Made by a program: the position numbers and the translations under genes
Part shown: positions 35,773 to 44,048 of the stretch, piece after piece
Layout of the letters: the number at the start of each line of letters is the position of its first letter
How positions within the stretch are numbered: position 1 is the stretch's first letter
Source of the DNA: Woeseiaceae bacterium
Lineage (GTDB): Bacteria > Pseudomonadota > Gammaproteobacteria > Steroidobacterales > Woeseiaceae
DNA: 64,000 nt
Direction: 5' to 3'
Assembly (NCBI GenBank): GCA_024640315.1
Contig: JAHEFF010000007.1
Location: 5,333-69,332, forward strand
The notes under the pieces: model-generated
The model's input: the letters and a program-made list of their open reading frames with translations, nothing else
Databases searched by the model: none
Told to the model about the DNA's origin: nothing

Positions 35773-37849
35773 GAGCCTGGCGATGACCGGCGTGCTGCTG
35801 GCAGGCAGCTCGGCACTCGCGCATGAGTTTTCCGGCGCTCATGGCACGGTCGCCGTCGACTGGACGGCACCGAATATCAGCCGTGTCATTTCCTCCGGTT
35901 ACGGTGATTCTTTCGGCATGGAGGCCTGGGCCCGTATGGGTTTTCCGGAACCGGTTGAAGTTGACGGCCGGCAATGCATCGATGGCAGCTACTTGTTGTT
36001 CGACGTCGACGATGATTTTGCATTCGACATCGATGAGACGGTGACGATCGAGTTCCTGTTCGATCGTACCCGATCGAGCGGCTTCTGGATTTCCTATGAT
36101 CGCAACGTTATCTCGGAACCTCTGCAGGAAGTTGTTTTTGACGATTCTGACGAGCAGTGGCAAATGCAAACAGTAACGCTGGAGCGCGCGCGATTTGCCA
36201 ATCGCGGCGAGTCGGGAAGCGACTTTGGCATCGCGGCGCCGGATGGTCTCTGGTATGGCGATCCCGAAAAAAATCATCGCATAGTGCTCTGTGATCTCGA
36301 GATAAGCCGTGCAAACAGCACTGTGTCACCGGGTGAAACTGGCGAACTGATTTTGACGGTAAACGATGAGAACGGCAAAACAACGCCGGCGCGGGTTGGT
36401 TTGTACGATGAGACGGGACGTATGCCGCTGCCCTCCGATGGCGCACTGACGATTCATAACTACGACGATCGGACAAAGCAGGTTTTTCTTCGTGAGACGC
36501 ACGGCAAGATTGCGCCCTGGCCCCACGACAACAGACATTTTTTTTACACAGACGGTGAGTATTCGGCCAACCTGCCGGCGGGCACGTATACGCTTGTCGT
36601 AAGCAAGGGCCCCGAATACCTTCTGGACGGAACCACTGTTGAAATCAGCGAGGGTGATGCCACGACGGTCGAAGTTTCCCTGAGCCGTTGGTCGAACATG
36701 CCTGCCGCCGGCTGGTACTCGGGCGACGACCATGTGCATATGACCCGAACACCCGCTGACAATGCCTCGATCAACGCCGTCATGCGGGCAGAAGATGTAC
36801 ACGTAACCAATCTTCTGCAGATGGGTAACCCGTACGACACTCACTTCACGCAGTACGCGTTTGGTACGGACGGTCGATACCTGCAGGGAAATCACGCGCT
36901 GGTCCCGGGTGTGGAAGACCCGCGGACGGCAGTGCGCGGGCACACGATCAGCATGAACATTCGCGAGGTTTTCCGGCCCGCTGATCGCTACCTTCGTTAT
37001 GACCAGATTTTCGGCGCCTACAGGGAGCAAGGCGGCATGTCCGGTTACGCGCACGTTGCCGGCCGTTTGTTCAACGTCGAGAGAGGTCTCGCTCTGGATG
37101 TGCCGCTGGGCGCAATTGAATTCGTCGAAGTGTTGCAGGATGGCGTACTCGAAACGGAACTCTGGTACGAGTTTTTAAACCTGGGGTTCAGTTTGATTCC
37201 TACCGCGGGCTCCGATTTTCCCTATCTCAGTGCGCCAGGGGGCGAACGGAACTACGTTTATGTCGGCGACAAATTTTCAGTGGACTCGTGGTATGCGTCC
37301 CTCAGGGATCAACGTACCTTCGTTACGAACGGCCCGTTGCTGGAGTTCACTGTAGATGGTCAGCCGATGGGTTCTCACATCCAGGTAACCGCCGGAGGTG
37401 AAGTCCACGTCAGGGCAACGGCCACACTGAAGCCTGATATAGAGAAACTGGACAGGATCGAACTGGTGGTGCATGGGGACGTTGTAGCCCGTTCAGACAA
37501 GGCTACAGCGGATAATTCACTCACTCTTGACTACACCATTGATGTATCGAGTGGAATCTGGGTCGCGGTGCGCGCGTATGGTGTCGACCAGGCCGTTGCA
37601 CATACCGCGCCCGTCTACATCACCACTGGCGGCGGCTTCGAGAAGAGTGCTGCGATTGCTGCGATCGCATCCCGCATGATCGCACGACTCGGTGAATTCG
37701 ATAGCGTGGAAGCGGACGCAAGACTCGAACTGGAATCCTGGTCCGTGGCTGAGCCGCTCAACAACATGTTGCTGGAGCAAAAGTTGCAGATCCTGGAGCG
37801 CGTCGATGAGGCTCGCGCAGTTTACGTGAGAATGCTGGATCAACCCTGA
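35759..37849 (+). CDS. CehA/McbA-family metallohydrolase (PHP-like), secreted
   Basis: 696 residues from the GTG at 35759, supported by a GGAGAGG Shine-Dalgarno at 35743-35749; an ATG at 35783 is an alternative. The signal peptide is MTGVLLAGSSALA. About 300 residues of beta-rich sequence (EFSGAHGTVAVDWTAPN, then YSANLPAGTYTLVVSKGPEY) precede the PHP-like domain, which opens with GWYSGDDHVHMTRTP (His325, His327) and continues with GYAHVAGRLFNV and LIPTAGSDFPYLS. CehA/McbA relatives include carbaryl hydrolases, but most members have no known substrate. The start lies within the upstream amidohydrolase, so the two are co-translated. Confidence 0.85.
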   Translation: MQKIRSLAMTGVLLAGSSALAHEFSGAHGTVAVDWTAPNISRVISSGYGDSFGMEAWARMGFPEPVEVDGRQCIDGSYLLFDVDDDFAFDIDETVTIEFLFDRTRSSGFWISYDRNVISEPLQEVVFDDSDEQWQMQTVTLERARFANRGESGSDFGIAAPDGLWYGDPEKNHRIVLCDLEISRANSTVSPGETGELILTVNDENGKTTPARVGLYDETGRMPLPSDGALTIHNYDDRTKQVFLRETHGKIAPWPHDNRHFFYTDGEYSANLPAGTYTLVVSKGPEYLLDGTTVEISEGDATTVEVSLSRWSNMPAAGWYSGDDHVHMTRTPADNASINAVMRAEDVHVTNLLQMGNPYDTHFTQYAFGTDGRYLQGNHALVPGVEDPRTAVRGHTISMNIREVFRPADRYLRYDQIFGAYREQGGMSGYAHVAGRLFNVERGLALDVPLGAIEFVEVLQDGVLETELWYEFLNLGFSLIPTAGSDFPYLSAPGGERNYVYVGDKFSVDSWYASLRDQRTFVTNGPLLEFTVDGQPMGSHIQVTAGGEVHVRATATLKPDIEKLDRIELVVHGDVVARSDKATADNSLTLDYTIDVSSGIWVAVRAYGVDQAVAHTAPVYITTGGGFEKSAAIAAIASRMIARLGEFDSVEADARLELESWSVAEPLNNMLLEQKLQILERVDEARAVYVRMLDQP

Positions 37850-39186
37850 TCGGTTGTTGGCAGGCGCGCTACTATCCGTGCACCGTCCGTATAGCGTTCA
37901 TCGACGGTAAGGCTGCCGCCGTGCGCCTCCGCGACCAGCTTGGCCAGGTAGAGTCCAAGTCCGGTACCACCGGTATCGCGAGTACGTGAAGAGTCGCCAC
38001 GATAAAATGGCTCGCCGATATTCAATTTCTGTTCTGACGACAGCCCGGGGCCGTGATCTTCGACCGCCAGCACCAGGTCGTCATCTTCACGTGACGCGGT
38101 GATTCGAACAGGGCCATCCTCGGTATTTGAATAGCGAATTGCGTTGCTCAACAGGTTTTTCAGCAACAAGACGACCCGCACATCGTCGACGTCGGCCTCC
38201 ATAGAGTCATCCTCAATGTCGATGATGATGTGCTTGCTGTCACGCTCAAAGAAGTCGTGAATCAGTTGTTCCACCAGTTCCCTGACCATAACGCTGGTTC
38301 TGTTCAGCGTTCCATGGCGCGTGTTAAGTCGCTCCGCCTCGAGCAAGGTCGAGATGATCTGCTCCATTTCTGAAATCTCAGAGCGAAGGCTTTCCTTTTT
38401 GTCCCCGTCCTCGATGAATTCGAGTGCCAGCCTCAATCGGGATAATGGTGAACGCAACTCGTGACTGATGCCAAGCAGTAATTGTCTCTTCGCGTCCAGC
38501 ATGCCACGAACGTCGTTGGCGAGCTTGTTAACATCGTTCGCCAGATCACCAAGTTGATCCTGGCGATAATCCGTAATTCTGTGTTCAAGATCTCCCCGGC
38601 CAATTTTTGCAGCGCCTTCCCTGATCGAGCGAATTGGAAGAAACAGCCAGCGGACGGACAGGTAGGCTACGAATAGCCAAACCAGTCCTATCGCAAGAAT
38701 GGTTGGTAGCAGATCAGGGCCGGTGGATACATCGGCTATTCGAGGTGACGAAACCACGATATCAAACTCGTCCTGGTTGATCTTCAGAAAGCGGTGGCGG
38801 TCTGCTACTGCAAACTCAACATCATTAAGTTCACCCAGCAGAGCGCCAGGATCTTCGCTGAATATGTCGCTTGCGCCAAACGTCAGCTCCTCCATTTCAG
38901 GAAAATCGGGATCGGATGCCCAGTTAAAACCGGCGCCCGAAATCCTGATGTCGACCGGAACCTTTTCGGTTATTGCTATGGCCCGATCTATGCTCGGCGG
39001 ACTGCCAATGTCCCGGCGAACATAGTCGACATGTAGCGAGAGGTGTCCGCTGATGAGTTCACGCAGATCATCCTCGCTATAGACCCAACGTATACCGATT
39101 GTTGCAAAATAGACAAACGCCGCGGCCAGTGCAGCGAAAATCGCCAGTAGCCGAAAGGAAAGTGATCGTCGTAGCTGTCTAATCAT
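37840..39186 (-). CDS. Sensor histidine kinase
   Basis: 448 residues from the ATG at 39186, which overlaps the response-regulator stop by 8 bp. The first membrane helix is LLAIFAALAAAFVYFATI. A periplasmic sensor domain of about 130 residues follows, then a second helix (LLPTILAIGLVWLFVAYL) and a HAMP region (RWLFLPIRSIREGAAKIGRG). The H-box is LLGISHELRSPLSRLRLALE with phospho-accepting His242. The ATP-binding domain shows LLKNLLSNAIRYS, VEDHGPGLSSEQK and GGTGLGLYLAKL. All catalytic boxes are intact. The layout resembles CpxA/RstB envelope-stress sensors. The gene is convergent with the CehA-like gene (10-bp overlap). Confidence 0.94.
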   Translation of the reverse strand: MIRQLRRSLSFRLLAIFAALAAAFVYFATIGIRWVYSEDDLRELISGHLSLHVDYVRRDIGSPPSIDRAIAITEKVPVDIRISGAGFNWASDPDFPEMEELTFGASDIFSEDPGALLGELNDVEFAVADRHRFLKINQDEFDIVVSSPRIADVSTGPDLLPTILAIGLVWLFVAYLSVRWLFLPIRSIREGAAKIGRGDLEHRITDYRQDQLGDLANDVNKLANDVRGMLDAKRQLLLGISHELRSPLSRLRLALEFIEDGDKKESLRSEISEMEQIISTLLEAERLNTRHGTLNRTSVMVRELVEQLIHDFFERDSKHIIIDIEDDSMEADVDDVRVVLLLKNLLSNAIRYSNTEDGPVRITASREDDDLVLAVEDHGPGLSSEQKLNIGEPFYRGDSSRTRDTGGTGLGLYLAKLVAEAHGGSLTVDERYTDGARIVARLPTTDQG

Positions 39187-39874
39187 CCGCCAGCCGCCGG
39201 GCGACAAAAGCGTATCCAGTGCCCCAGACGGTTTGAATAAATCTCGGCGGCTTAACGGAGTCACCGATTTTCTGGCGAAGACGGCTGACCATGATATCGA
39301 CAGCGCGCGTCAGGATCGCAGCATCGATACCCCGGAGTTGATTGAGAATTTCGTCGCGCGAAACTTTCTTGCCGGCGCGACTCGCGAGCACAAGCAGCAG
39401 CTCGAATTCCATTGACGTTAACTCGACTCTGTTGCCGTCAACATGGACGACTTTGGCATCCCGGTCGATCTCTATACCTTCAAACCTGAGCATCGGGTCC
39501 CGGGAATCGGTTGCCGTCGTCCTGCGTAATAAAGATTGGATGCGCGCAACCAGTTCGCGCGGTTCAAACGGTTTTCCGATATAGTCGTCGGCGCCGATTT
39601 CCAGGCCTGAAACTCTATCCACCACGTCACCGCGCGCTGTCAGCATGATGATCGGGATCTGGCTTTTCTTTCGGACTTCCCTGCAAATATCGAATCCGTC
39701 CCTGCCCGGGAGCATGACATCGAGGAGCAATAGATCGGGGTCAATGCGAGACAGCTTCCGCAATCCTTCCTCGGAATCGCCGGCACATTCAAGCGAAATC
39801 CCGAATTGCTTCAAATAGTTCTTCAGCAATTCGGAATGTTTCCGGTCGTCATCTATAAGTAGTACCTTTGCCAT
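39179..39874 (-). CDS. OmpR/PhoB-family response regulator
   Basis: 231 residues. The receiver domain shows the acidic pair in VLLIDDDRKH, the phosphorylated Asp52 in LLLLDVMLPGRDGFD, Thr in IIMLTARGD and Lys in DDYIGKPFEPREL. The winged-helix effector follows with VELTSMEFELLLVLASRAG and AVDIMVSRLRQKIGD, ending in TVWGTGYAF. It is the cognate partner of the overlapping histidine kinase gene. A tandem 10-bp repeat typical of OmpR-family sites lies 51 bases upstream of its start and again upstream of the lipid operon, so it is the likely regulator of both targets. Confidence 0.95.
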   Translation of the reverse strand: MAKVLLIDDDRKHSELLKNYLKQFGISLECAGDSEEGLRKLSRIDPDLLLLDVMLPGRDGFDICREVRKKSQIPIIMLTARGDVVDRVSGLEIGADDYIGKPFEPRELVARIQSLLRRTTATDSRDPMLRFEGIEIDRDAKVVHVDGNRVELTSMEFELLLVLASRAGKKVSRDEILNQLRGIDAAILTRAVDIMVSRLRQKIGDSVKPPRFIQTVWGTGYAFVARRLADD

Positions 39875-39924
39875 GCGAGTAATGATAACTCCAAAACGCC
39901 AGATAAAACCGGTTGAAATGGCAG

Positions 39925-39960
39925 GGTTACAAACAGAAACAAACTGAGACGGTTTTGAAA
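39925..39960 (+). promoter_or_regulatory. Candidate OmpR-family binding site and TTGAAA element, copy 1
   Basis: The block starts GGTTACAAACAGA and contains ACAAAC twice, exactly 10 bp apart (39929-39934 and 39939-39944), the phasing used by OmpR-family dimers. TTGAAA begins 30 bases after the motif start. It lies in the 142-bp region between the response regulator and the DUF4397 gene. A closely matching block is at 41498-41533. No convincing -10 box was found. Confidence 0.55.
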
Positions 39961-40016
39961 CCTTTTTGCGGTCGTTGTGCTGCAGGATGGCCCCTCACAT
40001 TTTTGAGGGCAAACCG

Positions 40017-41384
40017 ATGCACAGATTTTTCAAGCTTTCTCTTCTCGCTGCGATACTCGGGCTGTCAGCCTGCTCCAGCAGTGATGACCCATTGCCAGGG
40101 AATCCAATCGAACCCGCGGCGGACTTTTTCAGGGTCCAGGTATTGCATGCTTCACCTGACGCACCCGCGGTCGACGTGCTGGTCAATGGCGCGACAGCGC
40201 TTCCTGGTATCGACTACAAGCAAGCTTCTGCCGCGACTGCGCTGGAAGTTGGCAGCTACGACATCCAGGTCGATGGAATTACTCCGGGCGGGCCGGCTAC
40301 CGTCATTGGGCCAGCCAATCTGACGTTCGCCGCAAATACGCTGTATAGCGTTGTCGCCGTTGGTGGCGTTGTCGATATCGAGCCGATTATTCTTGAGCAG
40401 CCGGACTTCGATGTCGCAGCCGGAAACGCTCGGCTGCGGATCCTTCACGCTGCGCCGATGGCGCCGCAGGTAGACGTCTACGCAACAGCACCCGGGGCAG
40501 ATCTTGCTGCCAGCGCTCCCGTTGGCACTTTCTCGTTCAAGGAAGACCTGGGCCCTGTGCAGGTTCCCGCCGCTGACTACCAGATCAGGGTTACCCTGCC
40601 TAACGACCCGGCTACCGTGGTTTTTGACTCCGGAACGATTACGCTTCAGAACGGTAACGACCTCCTGATTGCCGCCGTTGAGAACACGGCGACCGGTCTT
40701 GCGCCGATCAGTCTTGCCGTGGCGGATACCACCGGCTCGTTCGAGATTTTCGACATCCAGACCCCGGCGGACTTGCGATTTGTGCACGCTGCACCGGACG
40801 TCCCCGCCGTTAACGTCGTCGCCAATGACAATTTTGGCGCACCGCTGGTGGCTGGGCTGACGTTCCCGAATGTAGAGGGTTACATCTCGGCGGAGCCTGG
40901 CGACTACAATGTCAAGGTTGTAGAGCCAAATTCCGGACTGACGCCGATCAATGCCGACCTGACGTTTGATGCTGGCGTAAGTTACTCAGCCATCGTGACC
41001 GGCACACTGGCAGCGGACAATATCTTCGCGATTATTGCTGATGATGACCCCCGGGCCGTAGTCACAGAGGCGAAAGTGCGCTTGATTCACGCTTCGCCGA
41101 CAGCGGGTGACGTCGACATCTGGGTCACAGCACCTGGCGCCGATATCACCGTGGAGCCACCCACACTGACGTCTGTGCCCCTTGGCGCAAACACGGGATT
41201 CCTGTCCCTGGTGCCCGGCACCTACGACGTGAACGTTGCGCAGGCCGGTACGACGGATGCAGCCATCTCGGCCACGATTACGGTTGACGCCGGCGGCGTC
41301 TACACCGCGATCGCACGCGATGCTGAAGGCGGCGCAGGTGGGTTGCCCCTGGGTCTCATCCTGCTCGACGACTTCACCCTGTAA
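40017..41384 (+). CDS. Lipoprotein with four DUF4397-like repeats
   Basis: 455 residues from the ATG at 40017. A lipoprotein signal with lipobox LSAC (Cys19) is followed by four repeats of about 100-113 residues. Each opens with a strand plus HA(S/A)P motif: VQVLHASPDAPAVDV (His44), LRILHAAPMAPQVDV (144), LRFVHAAPDVPAVNV (257) and VRLIHASPTAGDVDI (358). The protein is acidic, Ala/Val/Thr-rich and poor in Cys, like other surface-exposed beta-sandwich proteins. DUF4397 has no established function. It diverges from the two-component system and has a shared promoter motif upstream, so it is a probable target of that system. Confidence 0.88.
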   Translation: MHRFFKLSLLAAILGLSACSSSDDPLPGNPIEPAADFFRVQVLHASPDAPAVDVLVNGATALPGIDYKQASAATALEVGSYDIQVDGITPGGPATVIGPANLTFAANTLYSVVAVGGVVDIEPIILEQPDFDVAAGNARLRILHAAPMAPQVDVYATAPGADLAASAPVGTFSFKEDLGPVQVPAADYQIRVTLPNDPATVVFDSGTITLQNGNDLLIAAVENTATGLAPISLAVADTTGSFEIFDIQTPADLRFVHAAPDVPAVNVVANDNFGAPLVAGLTFPNVEGYISAEPGDYNVKVVEPNSGLTPINADLTFDAGVSYSAIVTGTLAADNIFAIIADDDPRAVVTEAKVRLIHASPTAGDVDIWVTAPGADITVEPPTLTSVPLGANTGFLSLVPGTYDVNVAQAGTTDAAISATITVDAGGVYTAIARDAEGGAGGLPLGLILLDDFTL

Positions 41385-41386
41385 AC

Positions 41387-41437
41387 CTTATCCCCCGCAA
41401 GAAGGCGCCTATAAAGCTTACCCCCGCAAGAAGGCGC
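41387..41437. repeat. Tandem 3'-UTR repeat, 17-nt perfect core
   Basis: CCCCCGCAAGAAGGCGC occurs at 41392-41408 and again at 41421-41437, both preceded by CTTA (41387 and 41417), a period of about 29-30 bp. The pair lies between the DUF4397 stop codon and the terminator, so it would be in the mRNA 3' end. Confidence 0.75.
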
Positions 41438-41443
41438 AACCCT

Positions 41444-41479
41444 CGCCGGGCCCGAGAAATCGGGTCCGGCGTTTTTTTT
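41444..41479 (+). terminator. Strong intrinsic terminator of the DUF4397 gene
   Basis: GCCGGGCCCGA and TCGGGTCCGGC form an 11-bp stem (one G-T pair) around a GAAA-type loop, directly followed by a run of eight T (41472-41479). Confidence 0.9.
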
Positions 41480-41497
41480 GAAATCAACAGGTTATAT

Positions 41498-41533
41498 GGT
41501 TACAAACAGATACAATATGGAACACCTTTGACA
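41498..41533 (+). promoter_or_regulatory. Candidate OmpR-family binding site and TTGACA element, copy 2
   Basis: The block again starts GGTTACAAACAGA and matches copy 1 at 21 of the first 26 positions. TTGACA (41528-41533) begins 30 bases after the motif start, the same spacing as TTGAAA in copy 1. It lies 126 bp upstream of the eight-gene lipid operon. A good -10 box at normal spacing is not visible, which fits an activator-dependent promoter. Confidence 0.55.
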
Positions 41534-41658
41534 CCACTGGGCAACGCAAACCAGCCACAATACAGTCATTGAGGCGATGCCTTAGCAGTCACACAGACCG
41601 GCTGCCGCCACCGTCAGTAGGTCTCACAGCGTCTGGAATTTGAACAGGTGATTCAAAG

Positions 41659-42720
41659 ATGACTTTCATTGCACAAACTGCCAACGGGCTTGCAGAATCG
41701 GGAATTGTGCCGGACGCGCTGATTCGTACTGGAATCCGGCACCTCGTAGGCCAGCGTCAATTTCAGATTCGTAATCAAACCTATACCGACCTCGAGAAAT
41801 TCGTCGGAATGATGAATGAATCGCCGGTAGCGCTGGTTCCGGATCTGGCCAATGAGCAGCACTATGAAGTGCCTGCGGCGTTTTTTAAGGAGTCGCTGGG
41901 CACGCATCGTAAGTACAGCTGTTGCTACTGGGGCGGTAGCGTCAGCAATCTGGATGAAGCCGAGGAGCGTGCACTTGAAATCAGTTGTGAGCGCGCCAGG
42001 ATCGAGGATGGCATGCGCGTGCTCGATCTCGGCTGCGGATGGGGATCGTTGTCATTGTGGATTGCGGCACATTACCCGAATTGCTCCGTAACGTCCGTTT
42101 CCAATTCCGCGTCTCAGCGTCAGTTTATTGAAGAAGAGGCAGCTTCGCTTGGGCTGCAGAATATCCAGGTCATAACGGCCGATATGAACGACTTCTCTAT
42201 CGATCAGCAATTCGATCGGGTTTTGTCTATAGAGATGTTTGAACACATGCGTAACTACGGCAAATTGTTTGAACGCATCGCCGGTTGGTTGCATGAAGAC
42301 GGTTATTTCTTCATGCATATTTTCTGTCACAAGAATGCCGCCTACGAATACGTTGATAACGGACCGTCTGACTGGATGAGTCGGCACTTCTTCTCCGGCG
42401 GAATCATGCCAAGCGGAGACCTGCCTTCCCGGTTTCAGCAGCACCTGGCAATTGCCGACCAGTGGCGCTGGAGTGGCACGCATTACCAGAAGACTGCTGA
42501 AGCCTGGTTACAGAATATGGACTCGAAGCGGGCGGTGATTATGCCGATATTCGAAGCGACCTACGGCCGGGAGAACGCAAAACGCTGGTGGATGCGGTGG
42601 CGCATATTCTTTCTCGCCGTCAGCGAGATGTTTGGTGCTGAAGCCGGCCGCGAATGGGGCGTCGGACACTACCTGTTCAAGCCAAAGAATTTCGTCGAAA
42701 TCTCAAGGAACGACCAATGA
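41659..42720 (+). CDS. SAM-dependent methyltransferase, CFA-synthase-like
   Basis: 353 residues of the class I methyltransferase fold. The SAM motif is VLDLGCGWGSLSLWIAAHYP, preceded by YSCCYWGGSVSNLDEAEERA and followed by FDRVLSIEMFEHMRNYGKLF. It resembles the cyclopropane-fatty-acid synthase superfamily but differs strongly from the other such gene in this operon (47283-48566). It lacks a signal peptide and is the first gene of the operon. Members of this branch methylate small amines or unsaturated lipids; given the neighbours, a lipid substrate is likely but not shown. Confidence 0.88.
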   Translation: MTFIAQTANGLAESGIVPDALIRTGIRHLVGQRQFQIRNQTYTDLEKFVGMMNESPVALVPDLANEQHYEVPAAFFKESLGTHRKYSCCYWGGSVSNLDEAEERALEISCERARIEDGMRVLDLGCGWGSLSLWIAAHYPNCSVTSVSNSASQRQFIEEEAASLGLQNIQVITADMNDFSIDQQFDRVLSIEMFEHMRNYGKLFERIAGWLHEDGYFFMHIFCHKNAAYEYVDNGPSDWMSRHFFSGGIMPSGDLPSRFQQHLAIADQWRWSGTHYQKTAEAWLQNMDSKRAVIMPIFEATYGRENAKRWWMRWRIFFLAVSEMFGAEAGREWGVGHYLFKPKNFVEISRNDQ

Positions 42721-43253
42721 ATGTCCTGATAAATGCGCTGGTTTTCAAAGTCGCGTGGGTGTCGACCGTATTCGGTGGCGCCAATGATCTTCCCATGATT
42801 GGACCGGTTGCAGTTTTTGTAGCCGTATTGATCCATCTTTGGCTGTCAGCTGAACCAAAACGGGAATTGACGTTGGTACTGTTGACCGGTGTTATCGGGC
42901 TGGCATGGGACAGTGTTATGGTTGCGGCTGGCTGGCTCGCTTACCCGAGCGGTACATTCGCCGCCGGGCTTGCCCCATACTGGATCTTCGCAATGTGGAT
43001 ATTGTTTGCCACGACATTGAACGTCACTTTTCGCTGGCTGCACTCAAGGCTCACCCTTGCTGCGATTCTTGGAGCCGTCTTCGGTCCTGTTGCTTATTTG
43101 GGAGGATCCGCCGTTGGCGCCGTAAATCTGCTGAATCCTGTGATGGCGTTGGTCGCGTTGTCCGTCGCCTGGGCACTATTGTTGCCGGGACTGTTGTTGC
43201 TCGCGCAGCAACTTGACGGGACCCGCGCACCGATTATCAAAAGTCGAATCTGA
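42717..43253 (+). CDS. DUF2878 integral membrane protein
   Basis: 178 residues from the ATG at 42717, which overlaps the methyltransferase stop. About five membrane helices are seen, with the family-like segments LTGVIGLAWDSVMVAAGWLAY and FAAGLAPYWIFAMWILFATT (trimmed here to their cores) and a polar C-terminus (LDGTRAPIIKSRI). DUF2878 genes commonly accompany CFA-synthase, DUF1365 and DUF1295 genes in proteobacterial lipid clusters. Its biochemical role is unknown. Confidence 0.82.
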   Translation: MNVLINALVFKVAWVSTVFGGANDLPMIGPVAVFVAVLIHLWLSAEPKRELTLVLLTGVIGLAWDSVMVAAGWLAYPSGTFAAGLAPYWIFAMWILFATTLNVTFRWLHSRLTLAAILGAVFGPVAYLGGSAVGAVNLLNPVMALVALSVAWALLLPGLLLLAQQLDGTRAPIIKSRI

Positions 43254-43265
43254 CGGTGAGGGCGC

Positions 43266-44048
43266 ATGTTTAATCCGGGTTCGTGGTTTTTGGCGCTGGA
43301 GGCAGTGCTGATATTCGGCCTTGCCGGGTGGGCGTACAGCCTCGTAAAAAGAGATGTGAGTATCGTCGACAGCATGTGGTCGATCATGTTTCTTATTGCT
43401 GCGGTGACATACCTCATTACAAACGATGCCGGACCTCGTGCAAACCTGGTGATGTTGCTTGTCACCCTTTGGTCATTGCGACTTGCTGTGCATATCACCT
43501 GGCGTAACTGGGGAGAGGCTGAAGACTATCGGTATCAACAGATTCGTCGGAACAACAGCCCGAATTTCGCACTCAAGAGTATTTACATCGTTTTCGGCCT
43601 GCAGGCGGTACTGGCCTGGGTGATTTCCATGCCGCTGTTGGCCGCCATTTCCGGACAACATCCCGTTGGCCTGCTTGATCTGGCTGGCGTCATTTTATGG
43701 TCCGTCGGATTCGTCTTTGAGTCCCTGGGAGATCTTCAGCTTGTCCGCTTCCGGGGAGATCCCGATAACCGCGGCAAGGTGCTGCAAAGTGGCCTGTGGG
43801 GCCTGACCCGGCATCCCAACTACTTCGGTGATTTCTGTGTCTGGTGGGGTTTCTTCCTGTTGGCACTGTCGGCAGGAGGATGGTGGTCGTTCGTTTCGCC
43901 GCTCCTGATGAGTTTCCTCCTGCTCAAGGTGTCTGGTGTGGCAATGCTGGAAAAAGATATTGGCAAGCGGCGGCCGGAATATGCTGAATATGTTTCGAGG
44001 ACCAACGCGTTTTTCCCGGGACCGCAGAAAAAGGCTAGTAACCCATGA
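43266..44048 (+). CDS. DUF1295 membrane protein (steroid 5-alpha-reductase/ICMT-like)
   Basis: 260 residues with about seven membrane helices. The C-terminal part contains the family motif: QSGLWGLTRHPNYFGDFCVW, then EKDIGKRRPEYAEYVSRTNA. This is the NAD(P)H- or SAM-binding region of the 5-alpha-reductase/isoprenylcysteine methyltransferase superfamily. In this operon it may reduce or modify a fatty acyl double bond. It starts 12 bases after the DUF2878 stop and overlaps the next gene by four bases. Confidence 0.88.
   Translation: MFNPGSWFLALEAVLIFGLAGWAYSLVKRDVSIVDSMWSIMFLIAAVTYLITNDAGPRANLVMLLVTLWSLRLAVHITWRNWGEAEDYRYQQIRRNNSPNFALKSIYIVFGLQAVLAWVISMPLLAAISGQHPVGLLDLAGVILWSVGFVFESLGDLQLVRFRGDPDNRGKVLQSGLWGLTRHPNYFGDFCVWWGFFLLALSAGGWWSFVSPLLMSFLLLKVSGVAMLEKDIGKRRPEYAEYVSRTNAFFPGPQKKASNP

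Noticed and set aside
39955-39983. TTGAAA as a sigma-70 -35 box of the DUF4397 gene
   Set aside because: No acceptable -10 element lies 16-19 bases downstream, so a standard promoter could not be assigned; the element is listed only as part of the shared block.
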